DNA from: Tachypleus tridentatus
Taxonomy: Eukaryota; Arthropoda; Merostomata; Xiphosura; Limulidae
Direction: 5' to 3'
NCBI RefSeq assembly: GCF_004210375.1
Contig: NC_134833.1
Location: forward strand, 142,964,127-143,028,126
DNA: 64,000 nt
Under the pieces are notes generated by a model, which was given only the letters and a program-made list of their open reading frames with translations, did not search any database and was not told the origin of the DNA. The position numbers were made by a program, and so were the translations under genes. Position 1 is the stretch's first letter, and every line of letters begins with the position of its first letter. Positions 33,330 to 43,169 of the stretch are shown one piece after another.

Positions 33330-34880
33330 CTAATTTTATTGAGAGAAAAGATTAAAAAATAACAAGAAATTGAGTTTATCGGTAATGCGACTCTCTTTAC
33401 GATTTTGTTTTTGTATGGATTCTTTACCTAACTTTTTTATAGCTTTTCTTTCTGTTTCTTATAAAGTTCAATTCACAAATCATACACTTCGTATCTTCTG
33501 GTTCAAACAAAACTCTTCTGACGTTACTTTTATATCCCTCTCAGTATTAATGTTCCGCATGCCCAGATTAGTAACAAAACACACAGACGTGTATCAAGCG
33601 TGATTTCGTTGGAAAAGAACTACACAATCGATTACCGGAAAACTCAAGGTCATAATATGGCACGACTAACATAAATCATTTTTCAAACATTTTCTACAGG
33701 CGGATTTTAAAACATTATGATCAATAGAAAGTAACATAATTCGATACAACTTCTTGAACGATCCGTAAACTGCACGAATCTAACTGATGGGCCTTATTGC
33801 ACGTTTATCATATAATATCGAAACCAAATGACATAAAGTACTCCCTTACTGATGAACTGTTAGTTACATAAAGTGATTCAATGTTGTGTTTTTCAAATAT
33901 TACCAGGAAATCAATAACAGCTACGCTTATGCTTTTCACCTAGTATATAGATGACATGTTATATAATGAACCTGTTTGAATATGGCTATCTATTTGTTAC
34001 CACTGAAACTACTTCACATATAAGGTAGCCCATACGATTGCTTTAAAACGGAAACAGCAACTTACGAAGTCATTATCCATTTTCAATCGTCTGGTACTTT
34101 AGTTTTAACCAGAGGTAGTTGTTTCGAAAACAAAATCTGATACATTAATAAGATACATTTTGATATGTGGATCCTTCTCTTTTTATTTTCATTAAATGCT
34201 CGATTAACAGAAATCTTACTATTCCCTTCAGACTTGTGTAACTAAAATGACGTTCGACAATTTATGTTCTTAATTCATTTTTTTCACACCTGAGGATGCT
34301 GTCGTATAAATGTCCATCTTCATTTTAAGATGTAATTCATTAACGCACAGTTTCCCCTTGGTGAGTCAATGGTAATTTCACAAACTTAATGTTAAAATTT
34401 AGGGTTCAATTTCTCGTCAAGACATTGTCTATTATATAGCTTTTAGCTAACAACTTAAAGTTATATAAAATTATACCTAACGTCAATAAATTTATCCCTA
34501 AACTATAGATACCATTAAAGTACTAATTTACAAATGTTCTATATTTATTGATCTCTTTGAGTTATCACCAACGAACTACAACAACAGCAATATTTTAGCA
34601 ACATACGTTTTAAACTTTTGAATATCAAATAATATTGTGGTTTCCTCGTTACGTGGCAATAACGTAGTTCTAGCGTTCGTCCAACTGGCTGATTCTATCT
34701 GCAACCTGAAAATATTTTGAATGAATAACGACATTGCAGAAAACAATTAAAAAGTGTGCAAAATGTATAACACGACAGCAACGATAAACAAAACCACGGT
34801 TTATAAGGTAATATCATCCATCCCTGAAATAATTCAGCCTACACCGTATACAGTGATCCATCTCACCTATTCTTCTCTCA
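33330..34880. other. Upstream region of the receptor gene, unannotated
   Basis: AT-rich. No promoter motif, second gene or element could be supported. Confidence 0.4.
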
Positions 34881-34884
34881 TTTG

Positions 34885-35145
34885 AGCTGAGCGTTGCCTA
34901 GTGGCTAACGTGTCCGAATTGTCAATCCGAGGGTTCGTGCCCCGCAGAATGAGATCTTGGGTGCACTATAACACCAACGACCAAATCTCACTATCCGGTC
35001 AGGTCAGAGTATCTCAAGGAGGGAAAGGAAGTCCGTTGACCAGCAACATGCCTTCCCTTTACTCTTTCATTTCCAAATTAGAGGCGACTTTGTGTCAAAA
35101 GCCGTTTGTGTAACCTTGTGTAAAAATTCTGAACAAACAAACAAA
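34885..35145 (+). repeat. tRNA-derived SINE, separate family
   Basis: Head GCTGAGCGTTGCCTAGTGGC and GAGGGTTCGTGCCCCGC (B-box-like). The body TCACTATCCGGTCAGGTCAG differs from A-C. It ends in AACAAACAAACAAAC, like family A. Confidence 0.75.
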
Positions 35146-35159
35146 CTTGCATCTCTGCT

Positions 35160-35230
35160 GAACGGCACATGCCAGCCTATGACAGTTTGAGTTTCCATAG
35201 GCTGACGAATCTAACTTCAGTCTAAGAGTT
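35160..35230. repeat. Short hairpin
   Basis: CAGCCTATG and CATAGGCTG form a 9-bp inverted repeat around a 14-base loop. No associated gene. Confidence 0.5.
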
Positions 35231-35237
35231 CATAATA

Positions 35238-35508
35238 ACGTGCCATGGCTAGGTTGTTATAACGCTTAACTCAAAATCTGAAGATCGTGGGTTTAAATTC
35301 GCCGTCATACCAAACATGCTTGCCTTTTCAGCCGTCGAAAAGTTATCATATTATGGTCAATTTTACTCTTCGTTGGTAAAAAGAGTAGCCCAAGAATGGA
35401 TATTGATAACTCGCTATCTTCTCCACTAGTCTTTCACTATTAAATTAGAGACACCTAGCGTAAATATTCCTCATGTAGCTTTGAGCGAACTTGAAAAAAA
35501 AAAAAAAA
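35238..35508 (+). repeat. SINE family A, diverged, poly(A) end
   Basis: GTGCCATGGCTAGGTTGTTA head, GCTTGCCTTTTCAGCCGTCG, GTTGGTAAAAAGAGTAGCCC and a terminal run of about 16 A. Confidence 0.85.
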
Positions 35509-35509
35509 A

Positions 35510-35860
35510 GTAGTTTTAGTGAACGGAAAAACTTACTCACTCAACAAAATCAATTACTACTGCGCGTGTGTTGGATGGTCATGGAAGACGCGTTACCTCA
35601 CAAAGTGATTTTAAACGAGTGGGCGAAAGTATTGCAGTATTTACTATCGCGTTAATTTTACGTATGCAACAACGGTACTAGGAGGCCATCCGTGTTAGTG
35701 ACGACAGTATTCCATATGGAAGTGAATCTTCATAAGCTATGGTTACGTAATTACATTTCAGGTCACGCGACAGACCATCACATGCTTGATTTGCATTGAA
35801 ATGAGGAGATAAATATTCTCGTATTATGGTTACCTAATAAACTGGAAGCAAAATTTAACA
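35510..35860. other. Unannotated spacer
   Basis: Nothing recognised. Confidence 0.35.
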
Positions 35861-35863
35861 AAA

Positions 35864-35985
35864 AGTGTGTGGTTTTTGTATAGCAAAGCCACAAAAAGCT
35901 AGCTGCTCAGCCCACCGAGGGCAATCGAAGCGCTGATTTTAGGGTTGTAAATCCGGAGACATACCGCTGTACTAGCGGGGGTCAA
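35864..35985 (-). repeat. SINE family C
   Basis: GCAAAGCCACAAAAAGCTAG tail, CAGCCCACCGAGGGCAATCG, ACCGCTGTACTAGCGGGGG head on the reverse strand. Confidence 0.85.
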
Positions 35986-35997
35986 AAGTTAAAGATG

Positions 35998-36116
35998 TTG
36001 TTTTGAAGTAAGAACAAAGCTACACAATGAGCTATCTGTGCTCTGCCCACCCTGGGTATCGAAACCCGGATTTTAGCGTTGTAAGTCCGCAAGCATACCG
36101 CTGAACCACTGGGTGG
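35998..36116 (-). repeat. SINE family B
   Basis: AAAGCTACACAATGAGCTAT, GGTATCGAAACCCGGATTTT and ATACCGCTGAACCACTGGG. Near-consensus, 12 bp from the preceding family C copy in the same orientation. Confidence 0.9.
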
Positions 36117-36395
36117 CTTAACAAAAAGAAAGGATTGTTGGTTATTGTAGAATTGCTATAATAAGTACCAAAACCAAAATAAATGTTGGAATAGAAATAC
36201 AAACAAGCAAAGTGATAATAGCTGGATAGATTTTAAAGTGATGTTCAGTCCCTGCTTTGGTTGGCAGATTTAGACTAGTTTATTTATCTGTACGAATCAC
36301 ACTGCCAATCGATCCAGGGATTGGAAATCATTTTAACCAACGAACCCCACTTGCCGTTAATATTTTTCGATTCAGTTATTCAGTGTTTTTTTTTG
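36117..36395. other. Unannotated spacer
   Basis: Nothing recognised. Confidence 0.35.
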
Positions 36396-36517
36396 CCCTC
36401 CGGTAGCACAGCGGTAAGTCTACGGAATTACAACGCAAAAATCAGGGATTCGATTCTCCTTGGTGGGCTCATCAGATAGCCCGATGTGGCTTTGGTATAA
36501 GAAACACACACACACAT
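36396..36517 (+). repeat. SINE family C
   Basis: GCCCTCCGGTAGCACAGCGG head, ACGCAAAAATCAGGG, GATTCGATTCTCC and an ACACACACACA tail. Confidence 0.88.
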
Positions 36518-36519
36518 TT

Positions 36520-36818
36520 GTTCAGATTTTATATGTCCATGGAATGGGCAAAACATCAGTAAACTTTAAGTACAGCCACATCCCCGACAGCTATAACCTA
36601 TGCAGTTATTAAAACCACAATCACAAATGTATAACATTTAATCCATATATATTAGTGTATAAAGCAGTCAAAGAAAGGGTTAAATGTTATAAATTTGTTA
36701 TTTTAATTCTTGTTTCCTTACTTTTTGTTGTATGATCCCAACTTCATTTTAAAATTCATATTTTTTATAATCCAGTTTGTTTTCTTTTTATGTTATACCT
36801 GTATAAAGTATATGCTTT
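36520..36818. other. Unannotated AT-rich spacer
   Basis: Nothing recognised. Confidence 0.35.
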
Positions 36819-36829
36819 ACCCTTAGAAA

Positions 36830-36960
36830 TTATCCTCCCCCCAGTGGCTCAGCGGCATGTCTGCGGACTTACAACGCTAAAAACCGGGTTTCGATACCCG
36901 TGGTGGTCAGAGCACAGATAGCCCATTGTGCAGCTTTGTGCTTAATTCAAAACAACAACA
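36830..36960 (+). repeat. Full-length SINE family B with perfect 11-bp TSD
   Basis: Best family B copy: CCCCCAGTGGCTCAGCGGC (A box TGGCTCAGCGG), CGGGTTTCGATACCCG (B-box region), GCTTTGTGCTTAATTCAAAA and a CAACAACAA tail. The TSD ACCCTTAGAAA is at 36819-36829 and 36961-36971. Confidence 0.96.
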
Positions 36961-37368
36961 ACCCTTAGAAACTGTCGCATGCCTAACAGATGGAGTTAAA
37001 TAATGTTTAAATACATACGTGATATGTTTACCACTTATAAAGAAATCTGTATATATTTATCGGAATATCAAAAGTAAATGCCCACAGACCAGTCAAATAA
37101 ACTGGAGAAATCTTGTAACGATAGTCCGAGCCGTTTAGGAGTTAGCCCCGCTGACGTAAACACATATTATTAGTATATATGTATGCATAATATATCGTAG
37201 TCAATACTTTCTAGGGTCGGTTTTGCTGTGCGTGGATTATATGGAAATCTTCACGACCCCTACAATGAATTACTATTACATTTTATAATGACTGCTATGT
37301 TCAAAATATGTAAGCGATTTCCCGCAGTTTGTTTCATTTGGCTTCACTGTTTAAACGTACTGTTAAAA

Positions 37369-37461
37369 GCTGTAAGTCTCCAAATTTACAATACTATAAT
37401 ATGGGGTTCAATTCCCCGCGAACACAACAGATAGCTCGATTGGTTTTGTTTTAAAACAAAC
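37369..37461 (+). repeat. SINE family C, head truncated and diverged
   Basis: GTAAGTCTCCAAATTTACAA, GGGGTTCAATTCCCCGCG and AACAGATAGCTCGATTGG. Confidence 0.7.
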
Positions 37462-37538
37462 TAACTGTTGAAATTGCATCCACATTACATTATTATTCGA
37501 TTTTATTTACACCTTTATCTCACAAAACCTTTTTTATT

Positions 37539-37814
37539 GGCCCGACATGGCCAGATTGTTAAGACACTCGACTCGTAATCCGAGGATCGCGGGTTCGGAT
37601 CCTCGTCACACCAAACATGCTCGCCCTTGTAGACGTGAGGACGTTATAATGTGTCGCTCAATCCCACTATTCGTTGATAAACGAGTCGCCCAAGAGTTGA
37701 CGTTGGGTGGTCATGACTAGCTGCCTTCTCTCTAGTCTTAAACTGCTAAATTAGGGACGGGTAGCGCCAAATAGCCCTCGTGTAGCTTTGCGCGAAATTC
37801 AAAACAAATCAAAC
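37539..37814 (+). repeat. Full-length SINE family A
   Basis: Near-consensus from GGCCCGACATGGCCAGATTG to GAAATTCAAAACAAATC. Flanking AAACCTTTT at 37525-37533 and 37811-37819 is a probable TSD that overlaps the tail by a few bases. Confidence 0.93.
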
Positions 37815-37819
37815 CTTTT

Positions 37820-38635
37820 ATATTCCTGTATTGGCATTTTTTATATGATTATGGAGTAAACATTTTCATTTAGTTACTTTGGGTTCTGTATTAATTTCTC
37901 CCCAGAGGCTATTTGCGTATTGTGAAATTTTGAACTGATGGACTAGACGGAATGCAAGTATGGTTATTTGCACCTAGCCAATGTATCAAATTCGTGGTGG
38001 TGGTGGGAGAGACAGATATTCATTCGAAAGCACTGCGCTTCGTCTGAGATATCAGAATCTAGTCTCTTACGAATTTTAAATAACCCTATATTGTGACTGC
38101 CATTGTCATGAATTTTGTTGTTGTTTGGACAGAAGAGGTACTCATACTGTGAAAAGATTAATGCCCAATCAGATGAGGACTAAGGTGTAGATCTAATGAT
38201 AATTTAAAACAGCATTAGCCCACCGAAACGTTGTGCAAAGAGAGCCTGGTGTAATGTCAGCTTTTTTTATGATTGGAAAAAAATAGACAGACACCATTTA
38301 AAGTCAAAATGATCTATTTCGTTTTTGACTTAACAATTAACCAAGTTAGCTCCCACCCCCAACTTATACGCCCTCAAATAAAAAAAATCGTAAAAACGCC
38401 ATTGCTTGGGCCATTCTTGTTTCACTAAATAGTTGGATTTGACTGCTACTCTTATAGTACACCAATAACCTTAAGGTGGGAAACGTGTTTACAAAATAAC
38501 TAGCCACGAATAATTAAACTTCAGATCAGCAGTCCATGCACACTAACCGATAGAAGTTTCAAACCAAAATTTTCTGAAAAAGCACTGATAAACACTTAAT
38601 ATCTTTAGCATTTGCTTGTTTTAAATTACTTGATT
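37820..38635. other. Unannotated spacer
   Basis: Nothing recognised. Confidence 0.4.
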
Positions 38636-38639
38636 AAAT

Positions 38640-38748
38640 AAGTCCTCTAGTAACTAAGCGATAAGTCTGCAGGTTTCTAACACTAAAAAAATTGGAATTA
38701 GACACTTTTAATAGGCACAGCACAGATGGTCTATCGCTTCTCAACAAA
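38640..38748 (+). repeat. SINE family B, diverged
   Basis: GCGATAAGTCTGCAGGTTTC, TAACACTAAAAAAATTGG and GGCACAGCACAGATGGTC. Confidence 0.65.
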
Positions 38749-38795
38749 AAAAAAAACAAAGATAAATGAAAGAAAAAAACATCAACTGCTTGATT

Positions 38796-39046
38796 TTAAT
38801 TTTGCCCTAATGCACGCGAGGGCTATCTACTCTCGCCATCCCTAATTTAATAATGAAAGAGAGAACTTAGCTAGTCACCACCACCTACCGCCAACTCTTG
38901 CCTACTTGTTTACCAGTGAATAGAGAGATTTATTGTAAATTTATAACACCCCCACGGCTGAAATGGCGGAATTGTTGGGTGGAATGAAGATTCGAAGCCA
39001 CGACCCTCAGAGAACGAGTCGAGCACCCGAATCACCTGGCCATGAA
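38796..39046 (-). repeat. SINE family A, diverged
   Basis: GCACGCGAGGGCTATCTACT, ACCGCCAACTCTTG, CACCCCCACGGCTGAAATGG and CGAGTCGAGCACCCG on the + strand. Confidence 0.85.
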
Positions 39047-39063
39047 CCAACAACAAACTGTTG

Positions 39064-39790
39064 ATACATTTCTTAATATGAAGCTTTGTTAGATGACAGT
39101 TGTTATCGTTCCTTAAAATTAAGCTTTATTCGATGGTAATTGTCATACATTTCTTAATATGAAGCTTTGTTAGATAACATTTGTTATCGTTCCTTAAAAT
39201 TAAGCTTTATTGGATAGTAACTGTCATACATTTCTTAATACGAAGCTTTGTTAGATGACAGTTGTTATCGTTCCTTAAAATTAAGCTTTATTCGATGGTA
39301 ATTGTCATACATTTCTTAATATGAAGCTTTGTTAGATGACAGTTGTTATCGTTCCTTAAAATTAAGCTTTATTGGATAGTAACTGTCATACATTTCTTAA
39401 TACGAAGCTTTGTTAGATGACAGTTGTTATCGTTCATAAAATTAAGCTTTATTCGATGGTAATTGTCATACATTTCTTAATATGAAGCTTTGTTAGATGA
39501 CAGTTGTTATCGTTCCTTAAAATTAAGCTTTATTCGATGGTAATTGTCATACATTTCTTAATATGAAGCTTTGTTAGATGACAGTTGTTATCGTTCCTTA
39601 AAATTAAGCTTTATTGGATAGTAACTGTCATACATTTCTTAATACGAAGCTTTGTTAGATGACAGTTGTTATCGTTCATAAAATTAAGCTTTATTCGATG
39701 GTAATTGTCATACATTTCTTAATATGAAGCTTTGTTAGATGACAGTTGTTATCGTTTCTTAAAATTAAGCTTTATTCGATGGTAATTGTC
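39064..39790. repeat. Dimeric 81-bp tandem array, 9 units
   Basis: Units start at 39064, 39145, 39226, 39307, 39388, 39468, 39549, 39630 and 39710. Each unit is two related halves of about 40 bp (TTCTTAATATGAAGCTTTGT and CCTTAAAATTAAGCTTTATT). Two variants (TTCGATGGTAATTG and TTGGATAGTAACTG) alternate, giving a higher-order pattern. Confidence 0.95.
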
Positions 39791-39794
39791 GATT

Positions 39795-41175
39795 ATTTCA
39801 TTCTCTCTTCATTGTTGGTTTTATGAACATTAACAAGAGAATTTAAAAAACACAACAGAGTAATTTGCATTGTTAAGTGTATTTTGAACCAATCTGTTTA
39901 TCAGGAAGTAGCCAATTTAGTACGATATAATTGTCATTATGATCAAAGACGCCATTAAAAGTAAGAATATAGAACTGGTTATTAGATTATTTTTATATTT
40001 AAATTTTTAGCGTATTCATTTATAGTATCAAGTATTACTTATTAATACAAACTTGGCTTGATTACTTTACTTCTGCTCTATATAGCTGGCTTGTTTTCGA
40101 TCCGAAATGTTAAATATTACATCATCTAAATAAAAGCTTCGCCATATTCTTTAACCTGTATTTATTAATGGAACATAACGATAGTATTTCACTCATCCGT
40201 AGTCGATACAAGATGTATTAAAACCGATCAACCAATCATTTTAGATCTAGCCACTAAATGAAATTGAATCATGCCATAAGAAAACTTGGTATGAAGATTT
40301 TATTGGTTCACTATCAGAATTGAACTTATCAGTGAAGAAATACATATGCATCACATCCGGTCTCTCTGGCCAACTTCCATCATGGTTCATTTGTTGTACA
40401 GGAAGAATTTCCACTGCAGAAGCACGATCCAGTTGACGTACAGACATCACTTCCAGTACACCTCCCGGCCTACGCCACTATGATGCACTTTCAACACAGG
40501 TATCAAGTCCACTACGTACTTTTATCTATTCTGTCATGACTAACTCAACGCGAACAATACTTTCTACTTCCGATGAACTTAGACGTGATGAATGAACCTA
40601 TGGAATTTAATTAGGCTTCCCACAACCTTCACAGATTACAAAAAAGTGTAATGTGTTATGTAGACTAACCTTCAAGTATTTGGAACTACTGTATTATAAC
40701 AAGAAGTGTAACTCCAGGAAAACGAGCTAAAAGACTTCTATAAAAGATGCCCAAGAAATTGGGAAACGTCGTATCAAGCAAATCGTTTTTCATTCTTCGT
40801 GAAATAATAATGTTTGAGGTTAACAAGATATTTTTATTTTACAAGCTGTATTTAGAAAAACAAGTTCTGAATATCTGTGTGTTTATTTACGATGTTTTAT
40901 GGAAGTTCTAAAAGGAACCATTTTACAATATCTCTACGAAATGAACATCTGTTGAAAAATAGCAAAGTTGTATAAGATATGTTTTTTTAAAACACTAACC
41001 ATAAAATTCTGAAGGAGTAACTTGAAATAAACAAGAAAAATAAGTTTTTCAAACTTTTTAAAATATATATATTTAAATCGTTAGTCGTATAGTGCAAGAG
41101 TGTCCTTATGCTTTGTTAGCCCGTGAATGGAGTTATATACATTAATAATGTATTGTATTAAAATAGTCACACTAA
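39795..41175. other. Mostly unannotated; one unassigned open frame
   Basis: The reverse strand has an open frame about 40247-40484 without recognised family motifs: WRRPGGVLEVMSVRQLDRAS, later DGSWPERPDVMHMYFFTDKF. Its composition looks more protein-like than the neighbouring chance frames. It may be an exon or an old retrogene or element fragment; no function is proposed. Confidence 0.3.
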
Positions 41176-41177
41176 AT

Positions 41178-41452
41178 TTGGTTTGTTTTGAATTTCGCGC
41201 AAAGCTACAGGAGGGCTATCTGCACCAGCCGTCCCTAATTTAGCATTGTAAGACTAGAGGGAAGGCAGTTAGTCTTCACCACCCACTGCCAACTCTTGGG
41301 CTACTCTTTGACTAACGAGTAATGGAATTGACTCTTTCGTTATAACGCTCCCACAGCTGACAGGAAAAGCATGCTTAGTATGACTGGGATTCGAATCCTC
41401 TACCCTCAGATTACGAGTCGAGTGCCTTAACCACCTGGCCATGCTGAGCCTA
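41178..41452 (-). repeat. SINE family A
   Basis: Reverse-strand copy from GGTTTGTTTTGAATTTCGCG tail to CACCTGGCCATGCTGAGCC head; moderately diverged. Confidence 0.92.
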
Positions 41453-41508
41453 TCACAATAAGTTGTATGTGATCAGGTAAACGTAAGTTATTTTATCTCG
41501 AGTCTCAT

Positions 41509-42589
41509 ATATTGCTGGCTAAAATCTTAGAGCCAGTGAACACAAAGAAAAAATATGCATTTTGTGTTGTTAGACTCAACCACTTATTTGACTAGAGCTT
41601 TGAAAGATGAAAATAAGAAAAGGGAAAATAAAAATAATAACTTTCTAGCATTTATTAGGGAAAATATGAGCACTATGAAATTAGTCTAAATACCAGCTTG
41701 TCAAAAGTTTAAGACCACACCAAAAAGAAGTCCTAAACAGGGTAGGAAATGCCCAGCAAGAGGTCTCAGTAGTAAGTTGCAAGGCCGTCATTGCGAATAA
41801 CTTCAAACATTCGCTTTGGCATGGTCGATATAAGCGTTCGCAGAAGGCTGGCTGGAATTTTATTCCAAGTGGTGAAGATGGCTTCACGAAGATCATGCAC
41901 TGTTTGGAATTGACGTCCATTTCTACAGACTTCCCTTGAGAAGGTGTGGCATTTAAAGACGTTTACGGTTTTTAAAGCCCTTCTCTCGTAGATGCCATCT
42001 TATTGTTCTGGAGCTGCATTCTGCGTCCGTAAGGGCCTTAATCTGGTTCGACAATTGATTGGTGTCTTGCCGGACAACCCGCCGAATCCTCCTGCTCAAC
42101 GCCGACGAAATTTTTTGGGCCGACCACTTGAAATTCCCGTTCGAATACCCTCAGGTTTTTTAAAGAAATTTGCAACAGCAGTTTTACTACGCCCAATCTC
42201 ACCAGCCATGGCACGTTGAGAGAGACCTTGCTTTTGCAGCTCGACAATTCTGCCACGTTCAAACTCTGTCAACTTTTTAGCTTTTGCCATGTTTTTACCC
42301 ACTGTAACACAGGAGATGTCAGTGGGAGATATTGACAACGAACACAAATGACTAAATTTCGTTACGTGTTTTCCGATTAACGCTTCGTTTCAGTATGGTC
42401 TTAAACCCCAGCTAGTATTTAGGCTAATTTCATAGCGTTCACATTTTCCCTATTAAATTCTAAAAATGTTTTTTATTTTTATTTTCATCTTTCGAAGCTA
42501 TACTGAAATATGTGGTTAAGTCTAACAACACAAAATGCATATTTTTTCTTTATGTTCATTAGCCTTAAGATTTTGTCCAGCAGTGTATA
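41509..42589 (-). mobile_element. Tc1-like transposon, internally deleted, about 210-bp TIRs
   Basis: The ends are long inverted repeats (about 41509-41735 and 42375-42589) sharing GAAAAAATATGCATTTTGTG and TTGTTAGACT, and flanked by TA-rich sequence. The transposase lies between them on the reverse strand but lacks its middle. Long TIRs with internal terminal-like repeats are typical of the IR/DR group of Tc1 elements. Confidence 0.88.
41755..42289 (-). pseudogene. Tc1-like transposase, catalytic core deleted
   Basis: The N-terminal paired-like helix-turn-helix part is clear (MAKAKKLTEFERGRI, then LSQRAMAGEIGRSKTAV, ending SGRPKKFRRR). After a short bridging stretch only the C-terminal end of a transposase remains (WNKIPASLLRTLISTMPKR, then FEVIRNDGLATYY). 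The DDE catalytic domain between them is missing, so the element could move only in trans. The start ATG at about 42289 is the family-typical one; the open frame continues upstream of it into the TIR. Confidence 0.85.
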
Positions 42590-42904
42590 TTTAGAAAGCG
42601 AAACGAAATGATAGGTACATCTGCTAAATTTTGAAGAAGAAGAAATCTTACCTTATTAGAAACTTAAGTTTAAATAGAATTTTACGCAATGAGTCACATT
42701 AGTCAATGTTTGTTCGAAAGTGTAAAAAAAATCAAATAGTTTATAAACAGTAATTTAACTAGTTAGCAACACAGTTCAGAAGCAACCGTTTACCTATTTA
42801 CGTAAATGTAACTTATAAAAGATGTAATAAACACGCACACATTATGGTCTTTTATTAGACCATGTATATGTAAGCACCAGTTATACATATATTGATGATA
42901 ACGA

Positions 42905-43165
42905 AAAATCCACTTGAAGTAAAAATGTATTGCAGAGACGAATTGTATGGATATTAACAAACCGAAGTAAAAATGTATTGCAGAGACGAACTGTATGGAT
43001 ATTAACGAACCGAAGTAAAAATGTATTGCAGAGACGAACTGTATGGATATTAACGAACCGAAGTAAAAATGTATTGCAGAGACGAATTGTATGGATATTA
43101 ACAAACCTTAACTAAATTAAATTACAAGAACAACATTTTGACCTTCGTCTTGGTTACGAGATTGT
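42905..43165 (-). repeat. Penelope-tail-like repeat with 48-bp tandem units
   Basis: CCACTTGAAGTAAAAATGT opens the block. Four copies of a 48-bp unit (GAAGTAAAAATGTATTGCAG, ACGAACTGTATGGATATTAA) follow at about 42916-43107. The block ends ACAAGAACAACATTTTGACC. It matches the insertion at 15521-15679 in the same orientation. The 48-bp period is a multiple of three, so both strands stay open; no protein is implied. Confidence 0.75.
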
Positions 43166-43169
43166 AGGG

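Noticed and set aside
35160-35230. Terminator-like hairpin
   Set aside because: A 9-bp stem without a T tract or adjoining gene; intrinsic terminators are not expected in this kind of genome.
39064-39790. Tandemly repeated gene or RNA
   Set aside because: No open frame or pol III boxes persist across units; it behaves as a satellite.
42790-43115. Repetitive proteins on both strands at the 48-bp repeat
   Set aside because: A 48-bp period keeps all frames open if one unit lacks stops. The sequence belongs to a Penelope-tail-like repeat and also occurs as a TSD-flanked insertion elsewhere.
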